Shown: positions 24,065 through 33,940, counted from the stretch's first letter. The stretch: DNA of 64,000 nt from Croceibacterium sp. TMG7-5b_MA50 (GCF_039830145.1 NZ_CP156082.1:576001-640000), one strand, 5' to 3'. Numbers and translations: made by a program. The notes: generated by a model not told the origin, from the sequence alone.

Positions 24065-27000
24065 TCAATCCACCATCACCGCCAGCGTGCTGCACCCGCC
24101 GCTGGCGGGGGTGACCACCACCTTCACCGGGATGCGTTCCTTCAGCTCCTCCACATGGCTGATGATGCCTACCCGGCGCCCCTCGCCGTGCAATTGTTCC
24201 AGCACGCCGATCGCCTGGCCCAGGCTGGCGCTGTCGAGCGCGCCGAAGCCTTCGTCGATGAACAGGCTCTCAATCCGCACGCCGCGTCCGGTGGACATCT
24301 CCGCCAGCCCCAGCGCCAGCGCCAGACTGACCAGGAAGCGTTCGCCGCCCGACAGGTTCTGCAGGCCCCGCCGCTGCCCGCCCATGGCGATATCGACCAC
24401 CTCGATCAGCATGTCGCCGCCATCGCCGCGCAACAGCTGATACCGGCCCTTCAGATCGGCCAGGCGGTGATTGGCGGCATCGAGCAGCCGGTCGAGTGTC
24501 AGCCCCTGTGCCCAGTTGCGGAACCGCTTGCCTTCCCGGTCGCCGATCAGTGTGTCCACCTGTTCCCACACCCGGCCCGCTTCCCGCGCGGCGGACAGCT
24601 CCGCGCGAAGCTGGGCGGTGGCGGCCCGTACCTCGTCATCACGGCGCAGCCGGTAATCGAGATCGCTGCGCGCCGTCTCCGCCGCCTGCAACGCGCCGGC
24701 CGCATCGGCCAGGCGGGTGGGCAGGTCGGCGGTATCCTGCGCCGGCGCGGCCTGCCGGTGCTGCGCCAGATCGCCCCGCCGCGCGTCCAGCATGGTCGCC
24801 GCTGCCGCAACTGCCCGGTCCAGTGCGGCAAGAGCCTCGCCCTCAGCGACGAGAGCGGCCTCACCAGTCTCGGCCACGGCCGTCACTTCGTTCCGGGTCA
24901 GGCCATCCGCCGCCAGCGCGGCGTCCAGCCGCTCCTCCCGGTCCACATGGTCGCGCTCGGCAGCGGACAGGGTACGCCGCCCTTCTTCCACGCGCGTCCG
25001 GGCGGCGGTCGCGCGGGTCTGCGCCTCGGCCAGGGTCGCTGCAGCCGACCGTTCCGCCTGCGCGGCATTCGCGCTCGCGCCGGCAATGCGCGCCGCCACT
25101 GCGTCCGCCGCTTCCCCGCCCAGCAGGGCGGCACGATCTGCGGCAAGGCGGGTCCGATGTCCGCTCGCCTCGGCATGGGCATGCTCGGCGGTGGACAGAT
25201 CGCGCGCCGCATTGGCCGCATCGCGCCCCGCTGCCGCGCTGGCGGCGGCATGGCCGGGCAGAGCGGCGGTAAGCGCGGCATGTTCCTGCGCCGCAGTGCG
25301 CCATTGCGCCGCCAGCGCGGCCAGCCAGCCCGGCGCATCGTCCATCGCCCGCCAGTCGCCCAGCGGCGCCAGCAGCGTGTCGAGCGCGCCGCCCAGCCGG
25401 CGCTGCTCCGCCGTGGCATCCACCAGCGGCCGCTCCGCCTGCATCAGGGCGTCACGCGCGGTCTGCTCGGCAGCGGCGGCCCGCGCCTGCCGATCGCGCG
25501 CGGCATCATGGGCGATGCCTGCCTCGCGCTCGGCCGTGCGGGCCTGCCGTGCCGCCTCGGCCGCCTGTGCGCCTTCGGTCCGTTCGGCGGTGAGAGTCGT
25601 CAGGCGACTGGCGATGACGGCGGGCAGTGCGGGATCGTCCGCCAGTCCCACGGCGGAGAGCGCGTTGGCAAGGGCTTGCGCTGCCCCTTGCTGGTCCGAC
25701 AGGCTGGCGGTGTGGCGCTGCCCGGCGACGGCGTGCTGCCGTCGCCATTCCTCAAGGTCGCGCGCAGTCCCCGCCAGTTGACTGTCGAGCACCGCCAGCC
25801 GGAGGCGCGCCTCCTCGCGTTCCTCCGCCAGCTTGGTCGCGCGGTCCCGCGCGGCAGTCACTGCGTCGTCCAGCACGGCATCGAGCGCCTGCAACGGATG
25901 CTCGACGGCGCCGCAGACGGGGCAGGGCGCGCCATCCACCAGCGCGGCGCGCAGGCGGGCGGCGGCATCGCTGGCGGTGAGGCTGGCGCGTTCGGCGGCC
26001 TGCGCCGCTTCATCGGCCCGCGCGCTCAAGGCCGGCTGCGCGGCAACAAGGCCGGACCTTTCCTGCTCCCCTGCGTCCTGCAACGCGGCGGCGGCATCGA
26101 TCCGGCCGGCGAGGTCAGCCAACATGCCCTGCGCCTCCGTCACCCGTCCGGCAGCGTGCGTTGCGGCCAGATGGCAGCGTTCGGCGGCAAGCAGCGCGTC
26201 GCGCTCGTCATCCAGGGCGGCCATGCGTGCGGACGGCGGCAACGCGCCCTCGGCTACGCTCAACGCCTCGACGGCGGCGGCGCGTGCCGCCTGCGCCTCC
26301 GCCAGCATCGCGTCGGCACCCTCGCGCTCGCGCTGCGCGTGCCGCAGTCCCGCTTGAGCATCCGCCTGGGTGGTCTCCAGCGCCATGATGCGCGCATGGC
26401 TGTCGCCATGGACGGCGAGATCGCCCAGCAATTCGCGTTCCTGCCGCGCGAGGCGTTCCAGCGGCGCATGGTCGCGCTGCCAGTCGGTCAGCTCCGCCAG
26501 CCGCTTCTGGGCATCGGCGAACGCCCGCTGTGCGGCGCCGGCAGCGTGCTGCGCGTCGGCATTCGCCTGCCGTCGGCCGGCAAGCGCGGCGGCAGCCTGC
26601 GACACCTGCTCGCCCGCTGCCGCCAGTGCGCGATCGGCGGCGCGCGCCTGTTCAAGCAGCGGCGCGGCGGCGCGCTCCGCCGCCTGCGCGTCGGCCAGCA
26701 GAGTATGGGCGGTGCGATGATCGGCTTCTGCAACGGCCAGCGCGCTGCCCGCCTGTGCCTCCTCCGCCATCAGCCGGTCCAGCGCCGCCGCCGCCTCGCG
26801 CTGCTGCGCGGCGCTGTGGGCCAGATGCTGCCAGGCGGGCGCATGGGCGTATGCCCGGCGGCGTCGCGCTAGCGCGTCCCGCCGCTGCGCCGCGTCCGCC
26901 TGCCTCGTCAGCGCGGCCCGATGCTGCTCCCCCGCCTCCTCCTCCAGCGCCGCGAGCTGCGCCAGCCGGTCGTGCCAGTCGCGGATGGCCTGAAGGGCGG

Positions 27001-27751
27001 CGTGAGCCGATGCCGCCGCATCGTGCGCCTGCCCGGCGGCGACGAACTCGCCCTCCAGCACGGTGCGTTCCTCATCGCTGAGGCCCTGCTGCGCGGCGAT
27101 GCGGGCCTCGATCGCGGCCTGCGCCTCCCGTTCCTGCCGCGCGCGGGCGAACGCCGCCTGGCCCAGCCGGGTGTAGATGTCAGCGCCGGTCAGCCGCTCC
27201 AGCAATTGCGCCCGCTCGTCGCCCGACGCCTTGATGAACGCCTCGAACTCACCCTGCGCCAGCACCACCGCGCGGCCGAACTGGTCGGCGTTGAGGCCCA
27301 GCAGCCGCACGATCTCCGCTTTGGTCTCGACCTTCTTGCCGCCCAGCCGCTCCCCACTGTGGAGGCAATGGAGTGCCAGGTCGGATTGCTGCAGGCGACC
27401 GTCCGCCTTGCCGCGCGCACGCTTGACGCTCCACCGGCTGCGGTAATGGCGACCGTCGCGCCCGGCGAAGTCGATCTCCGCGAACCCCTCCGCCGCGCCG
27501 TGGCGCAGGATCGCGCGGGCATCGCGCGGGTTAAGGTCGGCCACGGTGCCCTGCGCCGGCGCCCCGGACAGGCGCGGCACCGTATCGAACAGCGCCAGGC
27601 TCATCGCGTCGAGCAGGGTCGACTTGCCCGCACCCGTCGGCCCGGTGATGGCGAAGATGCCGGCATCGGCCAGCGCGCCCTGTTCGAAGTCGAGCGCCCA
27701 CTCGCCCGCCAGACTGGCGAGGTTGCTGCCGCGGATCGCCAGGATGCGCAT
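24065..27751 (-). CDS. sbcC: Exonuclease subunit SbcC
   Basis: This is a 1228-residue SMC/Rad50-like ATPase. Walker A GPTGAGKST is at residues 37-45. Long Ala/Arg/Glu-rich coiled coils flank the zinc hook CPVC near residue 610, and the ABC signature LSGGERFLVSLALALG is near residue 1135, followed by Walker B LFIDEGFGALD. With SbcD it opens hairpins and processes blocked DNA ends. The start codon shares one base with the sbcD stop (TGATG), so the subunits are translationally coupled. The high alanine content of the coil is typical of GC-rich alphaproteobacteria. Confidence 0.96.
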   Translation of the reverse strand: MRILAIRGSNLASLAGEWALDFEQGALADAGIFAITGPTGAGKSTLLDAMSLALFDTVPRLSGAPAQGTVADLNPRDARAILRHGAAEGFAEIDFAGRDGRHYRSRWSVKRARGKADGRLQQSDLALHCLHSGERLGGKKVETKAEIVRLLGLNADQFGRAVVLAQGEFEAFIKASGDERAQLLERLTGADIYTRLGQAAFARARQEREAQAAIEARIAAQQGLSDEERTVLEGEFVAAGQAHDAAASAHAALQAIRDWHDRLAQLAALEEEAGEQHRAALTRQADAAQRRDALARRRRAYAHAPAWQHLAHSAAQQREAAAALDRLMAEEAQAGSALAVAEADHRTAHTLLADAQAAERAAAPLLEQARAADRALAAAGEQVSQAAAALAGRRQANADAQHAAGAAQRAFADAQKRLAELTDWQRDHAPLERLARQERELLGDLAVHGDSHARIMALETTQADAQAGLRHAQREREGADAMLAEAQAARAAAVEALSVAEGALPPSARMAALDDERDALLAAERCHLAATHAAGRVTEAQGMLADLAGRIDAAAALQDAGEQERSGLVAAQPALSARADEAAQAAERASLTASDAAARLRAALVDGAPCPVCGAVEHPLQALDAVLDDAVTAARDRATKLAEEREEARLRLAVLDSQLAGTARDLEEWRRQHAVAGQRHTASLSDQQGAAQALANALSAVGLADDPALPAVIASRLTTLTAERTEGAQAAEAARQARTAEREAGIAHDAARDRQARAAAAEQTARDALMQAERPLVDATAEQRRLGGALDTLLAPLGDWRAMDDAPGWLAALAAQWRTAAQEHAALTAALPGHAAASAAAGRDAANAARDLSTAEHAHAEASGHRTRLAADRAALLGGEAADAVAARIAGASANAAQAERSAAATLAEAQTRATAARTRVEEGRRTLSAAERDHVDREERLDAALAADGLTRNEVTAVAETGEAALVAEGEALAALDRAVAAAATMLDARRGDLAQHRQAAPAQDTADLPTRLADAAGALQAAETARSDLDYRLRRDDEVRAATAQLRAELSAAREAGRVWEQVDTLIGDREGKRFRNWAQGLTLDRLLDAANHRLADLKGRYQLLRGDGGDMLIEVVDIAMGGQRRGLQNLSGGERFLVSLALALGLAEMSTGRGVRIESLFIDEGFGALDSASLGQAIGVLEQLHGEGRRVGIISHVEELKERIPVKVVVTPASGGCSTLAVMVD

Positions 27752-28986
27752 CAGGCGTCCACCCCGCCATGTGCGTCCGCCACCAGCGCGGCAAAGGCGC
27801 GGGCGAGTGCGTCTGCCGGCTCCCCGCCATGCGTGCGGCGATGCAGCTCGGCGAACACCGCCTCCGGCGTCAGGTCGGCCAGCTCCTGCTCGCGCGCGGC
27901 AAGGGCGGCGGGACCACTGTCGTTGCGGGCGAGGCGATGGATGCGGGTCAGGCGCACGGGCTTGCCCTGCAGCGCTGCCAGCACGTCCGCCTGCAGGCGC
28001 GGCTCGGGCCCGTCCACCAGCACGGCAACCTCCAGGAACGGCTGCGTCTCGGGATCGCCCGCCACGATGTCGAGCGCCAGCAGCTCCGCGATCACGGCGT
28101 CCAGCGGGGCGGCGGCGGCGCCCGCCGGGACCTTCAGGAACGGCACCGGGCGCGGGATCGGCAGCTCCTCGATCTCCGCGCCTGCCGGATGCAACGTCAC
28201 CAGCGTCACCGAATGGCGATAATCACGCTCCGTCGCGGAGAGCGGGAAGGGCGATCCGGCATAGCGGATCGGCGCTGCGCCCGGCCCGGCGATGGTCTGC
28301 GGGCGATGCAGGTGGCCCAGCGCGACATAGGCGGCATCCGCGCCGAACAGGCTGGTCGCCTGCGCCTCCTCCCCACCCACATGGATGCGCCGTTCCGACA
28401 GTTCGGAGACGGCGCCCTCCACCACATGCAAATGCCCGCTCAGCACCAGTGGCAGCCCCCTGGCCCGGGTCACGGCATCGGCCGCGATCTTCGCATAAAG
28501 CTGCGGCAGGCCACCGGGGCCAAGGTCGCCCGGCCGGCAGAACGGCACGGCGGCGAGCCAGGCGGCCGTCTCCCCATCGGCATTGGCGAGCGGCAGGCAG
28601 ATGCGCTCGCAATCGGGTCGCCGGTCGGGCGCCGACAGCGTCCGGGGCAGCGCACCCACGAAGCGGACCCGCTCGTCCACCAGGGCGCCGGGCAGGTCGA
28701 TCTTAAGCGCGCTGTCATGATTGCCGCCGATCATCACGATCTGCAGCCGCGGGCACCGCGCCCGCGCCTGCGCGACGAAGCGGAACAGCCGCTGCATGGC
28801 GGCGACCGGTGGATTGGCGACGTCGTAGATGTCGCCGGTCACCAGCAGGCAATCGGCTCGCGCCTCCTCCAGCGTGTCGAGCAGCCAGGCCAGGAACGCA
28901 TCATGTTCGGCCCCGCGGCCATGGCCCATCAGTTCATGGCCGAGATGCCAGTCGGAGGTATGCAGCAATCTTACCGGTGTGATCAT
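27751..28986 (-). CDS. sbcD: Exonuclease subunit SbcD
   Basis: This is a 411-residue Mre11-type metallophosphoesterase. Metal-binding motifs in order are HTSDWHLGH (residues 9-17), VTGDIYD, GGNHDS, LSGHLHVVEG and ALGHLHRPQ. It provides the nuclease activity of the SbcCD complex. The gene is first in the sbcD-sbcC operon and divergent from nagB-II, with a 109-bp intergenic region. Length is normal for the family. Confidence 0.96.
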   Translation of the reverse strand: MITPVRLLHTSDWHLGHELMGHGRGAEHDAFLAWLLDTLEEARADCLLVTGDIYDVANPPVAAMQRLFRFVAQARARCPRLQIVMIGGNHDSALKIDLPGALVDERVRFVGALPRTLSAPDRRPDCERICLPLANADGETAAWLAAVPFCRPGDLGPGGLPQLYAKIAADAVTRARGLPLVLSGHLHVVEGAVSELSERRIHVGGEEAQATSLFGADAAYVALGHLHRPQTIAGPGAAPIRYAGSPFPLSATERDYRHSVTLVTLHPAGAEIEELPIPRPVPFLKVPAGAAAAPLDAVIAELLALDIVAGDPETQPFLEVAVLVDGPEPRLQADVLAALQGKPVRLTRIHRLARNDSGPAALAAREQELADLTPEAVFAELHRRTHGGEPADALARAFAALVADAHGGVDA

Positions 28987-29095
28987 GCCGCGTGTGTAGC
29001 CGCGTCTGCGACAGAAGTGGTCGGTCTTCTATCCCCGGCTTTTTCCGCCGCCCTTGGCGGTTGCGGACGATGCCCGTTGATGATTGAGGGGCAGC

Positions 29096-30148
29096 ATGCC
29101 GTACGCTGAACGTGAATCGCTGATGCTGTCCGAAACGGCGGAGGCTGCCGACGCGGTGGCGCGTTTCCTGGCGCGCAATGCCCCGGCGCTCGATGCCCTG
29201 GGGCAGGATCTCCGCGCCGCCCCGCCGCCTTACGTGGTGACCTGCGCGCGCGGTTCGTCGGATCATGCGGCGACCTTCGCCAAATACCTGATCGAGACGC
29301 GGCTCGGCCGTCTCACCACCCCGGCCGCCTTTTCGACCGTGTCGCTGTACCATGCGTCCATCACCGTGCCGCCCGGCCCGGCGCCGCTCTCGCTGGCGAT
29401 CTCGCAATCCGGGCGCAGCCCCGATCTGCTGGCCACGGTGGAGCGGCACAAGGCGGCAGGGATGCGGATCGTCGCGCTGGTGAATGACGAGGATTCGTCG
29501 CTCGCCGCCCTGGCGGACACGGTGCTGCCGCTTTGCGCAGGGCCGGAACTGTCGGTCGCCGCGACGAAAAGCTACCTGGCGACGCTGGCGGGCATCGCCG
29601 CGCTGGTCGCCGCCTGGGGCGCGGATACGGACCTGCGGCGTGGCCTCGCCGCTCTGCCCGGCCAGTTGCGCGTGGCCTTCAGGCAGGACTGGTCCGCCGC
29701 GATCCCGACGCTCGCCGGGGCGCCTAACCTGTTTGTCATCGGACGCGGCTACACCCTGCCGGTCGCGCAGGAGGCCGCGTTGAAGCTGAAGGAGACCTGC
29801 GGACTCCATGGGGAGGCGTTCAGCGCGGCGGAGGTCCGCCACGGCCCGATGGCGATTGTCGGGCAGGATTTCCCCATCCTCGGCTTTGCCGGTCCCGGTC
29901 CCGGCGGCGATGACGTGCGCGCCGTGGCCGCCGAATTTGCGTCGCGCGGCGCCAGGGTCTGGCTGGCCGACACGCAGGCGCCGATGGAGCCGGGCATAGG
30001 GCACCTGCCGGTGCAGTTCGCGCGGCAGGAACTGGCGCCGTTGCTGATGGCGACCAGCTTCTACCGCATGGCCAACGCCCTGTCCGCGACGCGCGGCTAC
30101 GATACCGATCAGCCGCCCTTCCTGTCCAAGGTGACGCACACGCGATGA
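29096..30148 (+). CDS. Glucosamine-6-phosphate deaminase, NagB-II (SIS) type
   Basis: This 350-residue protein has two SIS sugar-isomerase domains (about residues 45-180 and 205-340) and no N-terminal glutamine amidotransferase domain, so it is not GlmS. Signatures are VTCARGSSDHAATFAKY, SQSGRSPDLL and the C-terminal GLHGEAFSAAEVRHGP. Such proteins replace NagB in the N-acetylglucosamine pathways of several proteobacteria, turning GlcN6P into Fru6P and ammonia. ATG 29096 follows GAGGGG. It overlaps nagA by four bases, which supports the catabolic reading. Confidence 0.87.
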   Translation: MPYAERESLMLSETAEAADAVARFLARNAPALDALGQDLRAAPPPYVVTCARGSSDHAATFAKYLIETRLGRLTTPAAFSTVSLYHASITVPPGPAPLSLAISQSGRSPDLLATVERHKAAGMRIVALVNDEDSSLAALADTVLPLCAGPELSVAATKSYLATLAGIAALVAAWGADTDLRRGLAALPGQLRVAFRQDWSAAIPTLAGAPNLFVIGRGYTLPVAQEAALKLKETCGLHGEAFSAAEVRHGPMAIVGQDFPILGFAGPGPGGDDVRAVAAEFASRGARVWLADTQAPMEPGIGHLPVQFARQELAPLLMATSFYRMANALSATRGYDTDQPPFLSKVTHTR

Positions 30149-31299
30149 CCGCCCTGTTCTGCACCAATGGCCACGTCGTGGCCGATCACGGCGCCGGTGG
30201 AGATGTCGTGCTGACACGGGCGGCCATCCGGCTGGACGGTGCGAACATCGCCGCCATTGATGCGGCCGCCGATCCGCAACCGGGGGAAGAGGTGATCGAC
30301 CTTGCCGGCGGCTGGCTGCTGCCCGGCTTTGTCGATACGCAGGTAAATGGCGGCGGCGGCGTCCTGTTCAACGATGCGCCGGACGTGGATGGCATCGCCG
30401 CTATCGGCGCGGCCCATGCGCGGTTCGGCACCACCGGCTTCCTGCCCACGCTGATCAGCGACACGCCCGAACGTATCGCGATCGCGCTCAGCGCGGTGGA
30501 CGCCGCCATCGCCGCCGGTGTGCCAGGCGTGCTGGGCATCCATGTCGAAGGGCCGTTCATCAACCGGGCGCGAAACGGCATCCATCCGGCCGACCGCATC
30601 CGCCCGTTGGAACCTGCCATGCTGGACCTGCTGTGCGCGCCGCGTCGGGGCATCGTGCTGCTGACGGTCGCGCCCGAATGCGTCGCCCCGGCCGATCTGA
30701 TGCGGCTGGCCGCGGCGGGCGTGGTGCTGAGTGCCGGTCACAGCGATGCCACCTACGAACAGGCGATGACCGGCTTTACCGCCGGGATCAGCGGGGTGAC
30801 GCACCTGTTCAACGCCATGTCGCCGCTGACCCACCGCGCGCCCGGCCTGGTCGGCGCGGCGTTCGACAGCGATGCCGTGTGCGGCATCATCGCCGACGGC
30901 CTGCATGTCTCGGCCCCGGCGCTTCGGCTGGCGATGAAGGCGATCGGCCCCGACCGGCTGATGCTGGTCACCGATGCCATGCCCGGCGTCGGCCATGCGG
31001 GCGACAGCTTCACCCTGAACGGTCGCACGATCCGCATCGTGGACGGGCGCTGTGTCGATGAACACGGCACGCTCGCCGGGGCCCACCTGGACATGGCGCG
31101 GGCGCTGCGCACCATGGCGGACCTGACGGGCGCCGATATCTCCAGCCTCAGCCGGATGGCCAGCGGCACGCCGGCCCACTTCATCGGGCTCGGGGCTCGC
31201 CTCGGCCGGCTCGCGCCGGGAATGCAGGCCGACTTCGCGATGCTGGATGCACGCTTGCAGCCGGTGCAGACCTGGATCGCCGGCCAGCGCCGGGCCTGA
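30145..31299 (+). CDS. nagA: N-acetylglucosamine-6-phosphate deacetylase
   Basis: This 384-residue amidohydrolase removes the acetyl group from GlcNAc6P. The metal and catalytic residues are visible: HVEGPFIN (glutamate), SAGHSDATYEQ (histidine), THLFNAMSPLTHR (histidine) and LVTDAMP (catalytic aspartate). The start overlaps the end of nagB-II (ATGA). Neither a PTS nor a NagP/NagK/NagR gene is seen next to the pair, so uptake and kinase must be encoded elsewhere. It is followed by a very strong inverted repeat at 31388. Confidence 0.95.
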   Translation: MTALFCTNGHVVADHGAGGDVVLTRAAIRLDGANIAAIDAAADPQPGEEVIDLAGGWLLPGFVDTQVNGGGGVLFNDAPDVDGIAAIGAAHARFGTTGFLPTLISDTPERIAIALSAVDAAIAAGVPGVLGIHVEGPFINRARNGIHPADRIRPLEPAMLDLLCAPRRGIVLLTVAPECVAPADLMRLAAAGVVLSAGHSDATYEQAMTGFTAGISGVTHLFNAMSPLTHRAPGLVGAAFDSDAVCGIIADGLHVSAPALRLAMKAIGPDRLMLVTDAMPGVGHAGDSFTLNGRTIRIVDGRCVDEHGTLAGAHLDMARALRTMADLTGADISSLSRMASGTPAHFIGLGARLGRLAPGMQADFAMLDARLQPVQTWIAGQRRA

Positions 31300-31387
31300 A
31301 CCCGGCACGGGCAGGGCGGGTCTGCGACAAGGCATGCACGCCCCTCCCAACGCTGATGGGTAGGGAAGGGACGCTGGTCAGGCGAAC

Positions 31388-31428
31388 GGCAGGTCGGGGG
31401 CAGCGTACTTCGCTGCCCCCGACCTGCC
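31388..31428. terminator. Perfect 18-bp inverted repeat between nagA and phoX
   Basis: GGCAGGTCGGGGGCAGCG (31388-31405) and its exact complement (31411-31428) flank a 5-nt loop. It lies between convergent genes and would fold on either transcript. No T-run flanks it, so it may be a bidirectional transcription barrier, an mRNA-end stabiliser or a REP-like repeat. The perfect match over 18 bp is well beyond the usual terminator. Confidence 0.65.
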
Positions 31429-31444
31429 GCCGGAATACCCGTCG

Positions 31445-33940
31445 TCAGATACCCACGATGCCGCCATCGTCCTTCGTCACCGCGATCAGCGCGGAACGGG
31501 GGCGACCCGTGCGGTTGCCGGTCTGGCTCTGCGGCCAGTTGCTGGTCGGGCGGGCCGCGTCGCCCGCCTCGCCCGGATGCTGGATGCCGACAAAGATCGT
31601 GCGCCCGTCGGGGGTGCTGTCGATGCCGGTGATCTCGCATTCGGTTGGGCCAACCAGGAAGCGCTTGACCGTCGCCGGGGTCGCGTTCGCGCCCACGATG
31701 GTCGCCTGCTGCGCCGTGGCGCCGCCCGCCCCGCGATTGGTGATCGTGCGCGCGCCGCCATCGCCGACCCGGCCGGGCAGGGTGGCCAGCATCTGGTTGT
31801 TGGTGCGATCGGTCATCGCGCCGTCATCCGTCTGCAGCCACATCAGCGGCCGACCCTGACCCGCCGGGTTGGTGGGGCGGGAGAAGTACAGGCCGTCCGG
31901 GCTGGAGAACGAATTGCTGTCGTCCAGGCCGGAGATATTCACGTTGACCGGATCGGCATCCACATTGTCCGCCCCGAACAGGTAGATGTCCCAGGTGAAG
32001 GCGGTGGCGGCGGCGCTGTTGCCGTTCTCCCGCAGGCGGATGATGTGGCCGTTGGGATTGCCCAGCTGCGATACCGTGGCGTTCTCGTCCAGATCGGGCG
32101 CGCCGGCCGGGCGGCGCGGATCGTTGTAGTGCCGCGGATTGGCCGCGTCGGTGCCGTTCAGCGGGCGGGCGGTGGCGTTGGAATTGGTCAGCGTCAGGTA
32201 GATCTCGCCATTGGCGGGATTTACGCCGGTCCATTCCGGCCGGTCCATCGGCGTGGCGCGCACCGCATCGGCGGCGAGGCGCGTGTTGACGCAGATGTCC
32301 GCCTGGCTGGCGAAGGTGTAGGCCGGCTCGACGCCCACGGCCGGACGGGCCGGCACCTGGCCGAAGACCAGCGGCACCCAGGTGCCCGTGCCGTCCGCGT
32401 TGAAGCGGGCGACATGCAGCGTACCGGTGTCGAGATACTTGTCGCCGATCGCCAGCGGATCGGTCGCGCTGGCATCCGCCGGCGTCCAGTTCGCGGCCGA
32501 CACGAACTTGTACAGGTATTCGCCGCGCGAATCGTCACCCATGTAGACGGCGATCGGCTGGCCGGAGACCGGCAGACCCATCCACGCGCCTTCATGGCCG
32601 AACCGGCCCAGCGCCGTGCGCTTGCGCGGGGCGGCGGCGGGATTGTACGGGTCGATCTCGACCACCCAGCCATACTGGTTGGGTTCGTTGCGGTAATCGG
32701 CGGTGGCGCTGGCGCCGGTCGCCCGCGCGTCCCACTTGCGGAAGATGTCCTCGCCGCTCGCCACCGTGGACCAGGCATAGCTGCCGATGGAGCTGGTGAC
32801 GCCATAGCGGCGCAGGCTGGTCAACTCACGCGCGGTGCGATTGTTGTTGTCGCTGGTGGCGCCGCTGTTGGGGCGGCGGAAGTAACCGGCCCAGTTCTCC
32901 TCGCACGTCAGGTACGTCGCCCACAGCGATACGCCGATCGCGCAATTGTTGATCGTGCCGCGGCCGTTGGTGCCCGCGGGCGAGAAGACGGTGCGCAGGA
33001 AATCGGTGCCGCGCGCCGGGCCATTCATCACGGTCGGGGTGTTGGGCGTGATCCGCCGGTTGAAACTGCTGTTCTGCACCCACGTCCACTGGCGGTTGCC
33101 GGTGTCGCGGATCTCCGTGACGGCGACGCCATGCGCCTCGATCTCGATCAGCGCCTCGCTTGCCGGACGCGGGCCGCTTGCCGCGTTGGTGGAACCGTTC
33201 GGGTGCAGGTACTGGTTGTCGATGTTCTCGTGGTTCTGCGCGATCAGCCCGCGGGTGGAGGAGGTGAGATCCTTCTGCCCGGCGGCGTTCAGGCCGAAAT
33301 AGGCAAGGCCGTCGTGATGATCGCCGATGCGCTGCGCCCAGTTGGTGTCGGTCCCGTCATTGGCGAAGGCCGGCACGCCGGCGGCGATCGGGTCGCCTTT
33401 CTTCATCAGCACCGTCACGCTGTAGCCGGTCGGCACGGTGACCACGTCGTTGCGGTTCTTGGCGACGGCGGTGAAGGCCAGCGTCGCCGGGGTTACGGTG
33501 ATCACGGTGCTGTCGGTGGCGGTGCTGCCGCCGCTCGACGCGCCGTAGGTGAAGGTCAGCTGCGTGTCCTGCGCGACGCCCGGCGCCAGGAAGGTGACGG
33601 TGTCGCCGCTGCCGGTCAGCGTGACCGCCGGGCCGCCGGTCTGCGCCCACGCGGTGCCGTTGGCGCCGGTCGCCGAACCCGTCAGCGTGACCGTGCGGCC
33701 GGCGGCGACGGTGGCATCCTGCCCGGCATTGACGGTCGGCGCATCCGCCGCATCGTCGTCACCGCAGGCGGCCAGCAGGCTGGTGCCCAGGAACGCGGCG
33801 ACGGACGCCTGCAGGGTGCCCATGATCGTCTGCCGGCGATTGAACCGCTCGGCCGCCATGCTCTCCAGCGAGCGGCTGCCCATCGTGTTGGTGTCGGTAT
33901 CGCCGTCCCAATAACCGCGATGATCGAGCTGGTTGTCCAT
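31445..33940 (-). CDS. PhoX-family phosphatase with Tat lipoprotein signal
   Basis: This 831-residue protein belongs to the PhoX/DUF839 family of Ca/Fe-dependent alkaline phosphatases. Family blocks are GLIAQNHENIDNQYLHPNG, TYLTCEENWAGYF, GRFGHEGAWMG and MDRPEWTG. About 34 residues precede a twin-arginine motif (FNRRQTIMG) and a hydrophobic stretch ending in LLAACG, which reads as a Tat-exported lipoprotein. A beta-rich segment of about 80 residues (PTVNAGQDATVAAGRTVTL) separates this anchor from the catalytic part. ATG 33940 is preferred over GTG 33946 because of the preceding G-run. No convincing PHO box is seen in the 54-bp gap upstream. Confidence 0.88.
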   Translation of the reverse strand: MDNQLDHRGYWDGDTDTNTMGSRSLESMAAERFNRRQTIMGTLQASVAAFLGTSLLAACGDDDAADAPTVNAGQDATVAAGRTVTLTGSATGANGTAWAQTGGPAVTLTGSGDTVTFLAPGVAQDTQLTFTYGASSGGSTATDSTVITVTPATLAFTAVAKNRNDVVTVPTGYSVTVLMKKGDPIAAGVPAFANDGTDTNWAQRIGDHHDGLAYFGLNAAGQKDLTSSTRGLIAQNHENIDNQYLHPNGSTNAASGPRPASEALIEIEAHGVAVTEIRDTGNRQWTWVQNSSFNRRITPNTPTVMNGPARGTDFLRTVFSPAGTNGRGTINNCAIGVSLWATYLTCEENWAGYFRRPNSGATSDNNNRTARELTSLRRYGVTSSIGSYAWSTVASGEDIFRKWDARATGASATADYRNEPNQYGWVVEIDPYNPAAAPRKRTALGRFGHEGAWMGLPVSGQPIAVYMGDDSRGEYLYKFVSAANWTPADASATDPLAIGDKYLDTGTLHVARFNADGTGTWVPLVFGQVPARPAVGVEPAYTFASQADICVNTRLAADAVRATPMDRPEWTGVNPANGEIYLTLTNSNATARPLNGTDAANPRHYNDPRRPAGAPDLDENATVSQLGNPNGHIIRLRENGNSAAATAFTWDIYLFGADNVDADPVNVNISGLDDSNSFSSPDGLYFSRPTNPAGQGRPLMWLQTDDGAMTDRTNNQMLATLPGRVGDGGARTITNRGAGGATAQQATIVGANATPATVKRFLVGPTECEITGIDSTPDGRTIFVGIQHPGEAGDAARPTSNWPQSQTGNRTGRPRSALIAVTKDDGGIVGI

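Noticed and set aside
24155-26872. 905-residue plus-strand frame opposite sbcC
   Set aside because: It is a complement of the coiled-coil coding region; Gly/Arg/Gln-rich with no recognisable domain.
29096-30148. SIS protein considered as GlmS
   Set aside because: It lacks the N-terminal cysteine glutaminase domain and overlaps nagA.
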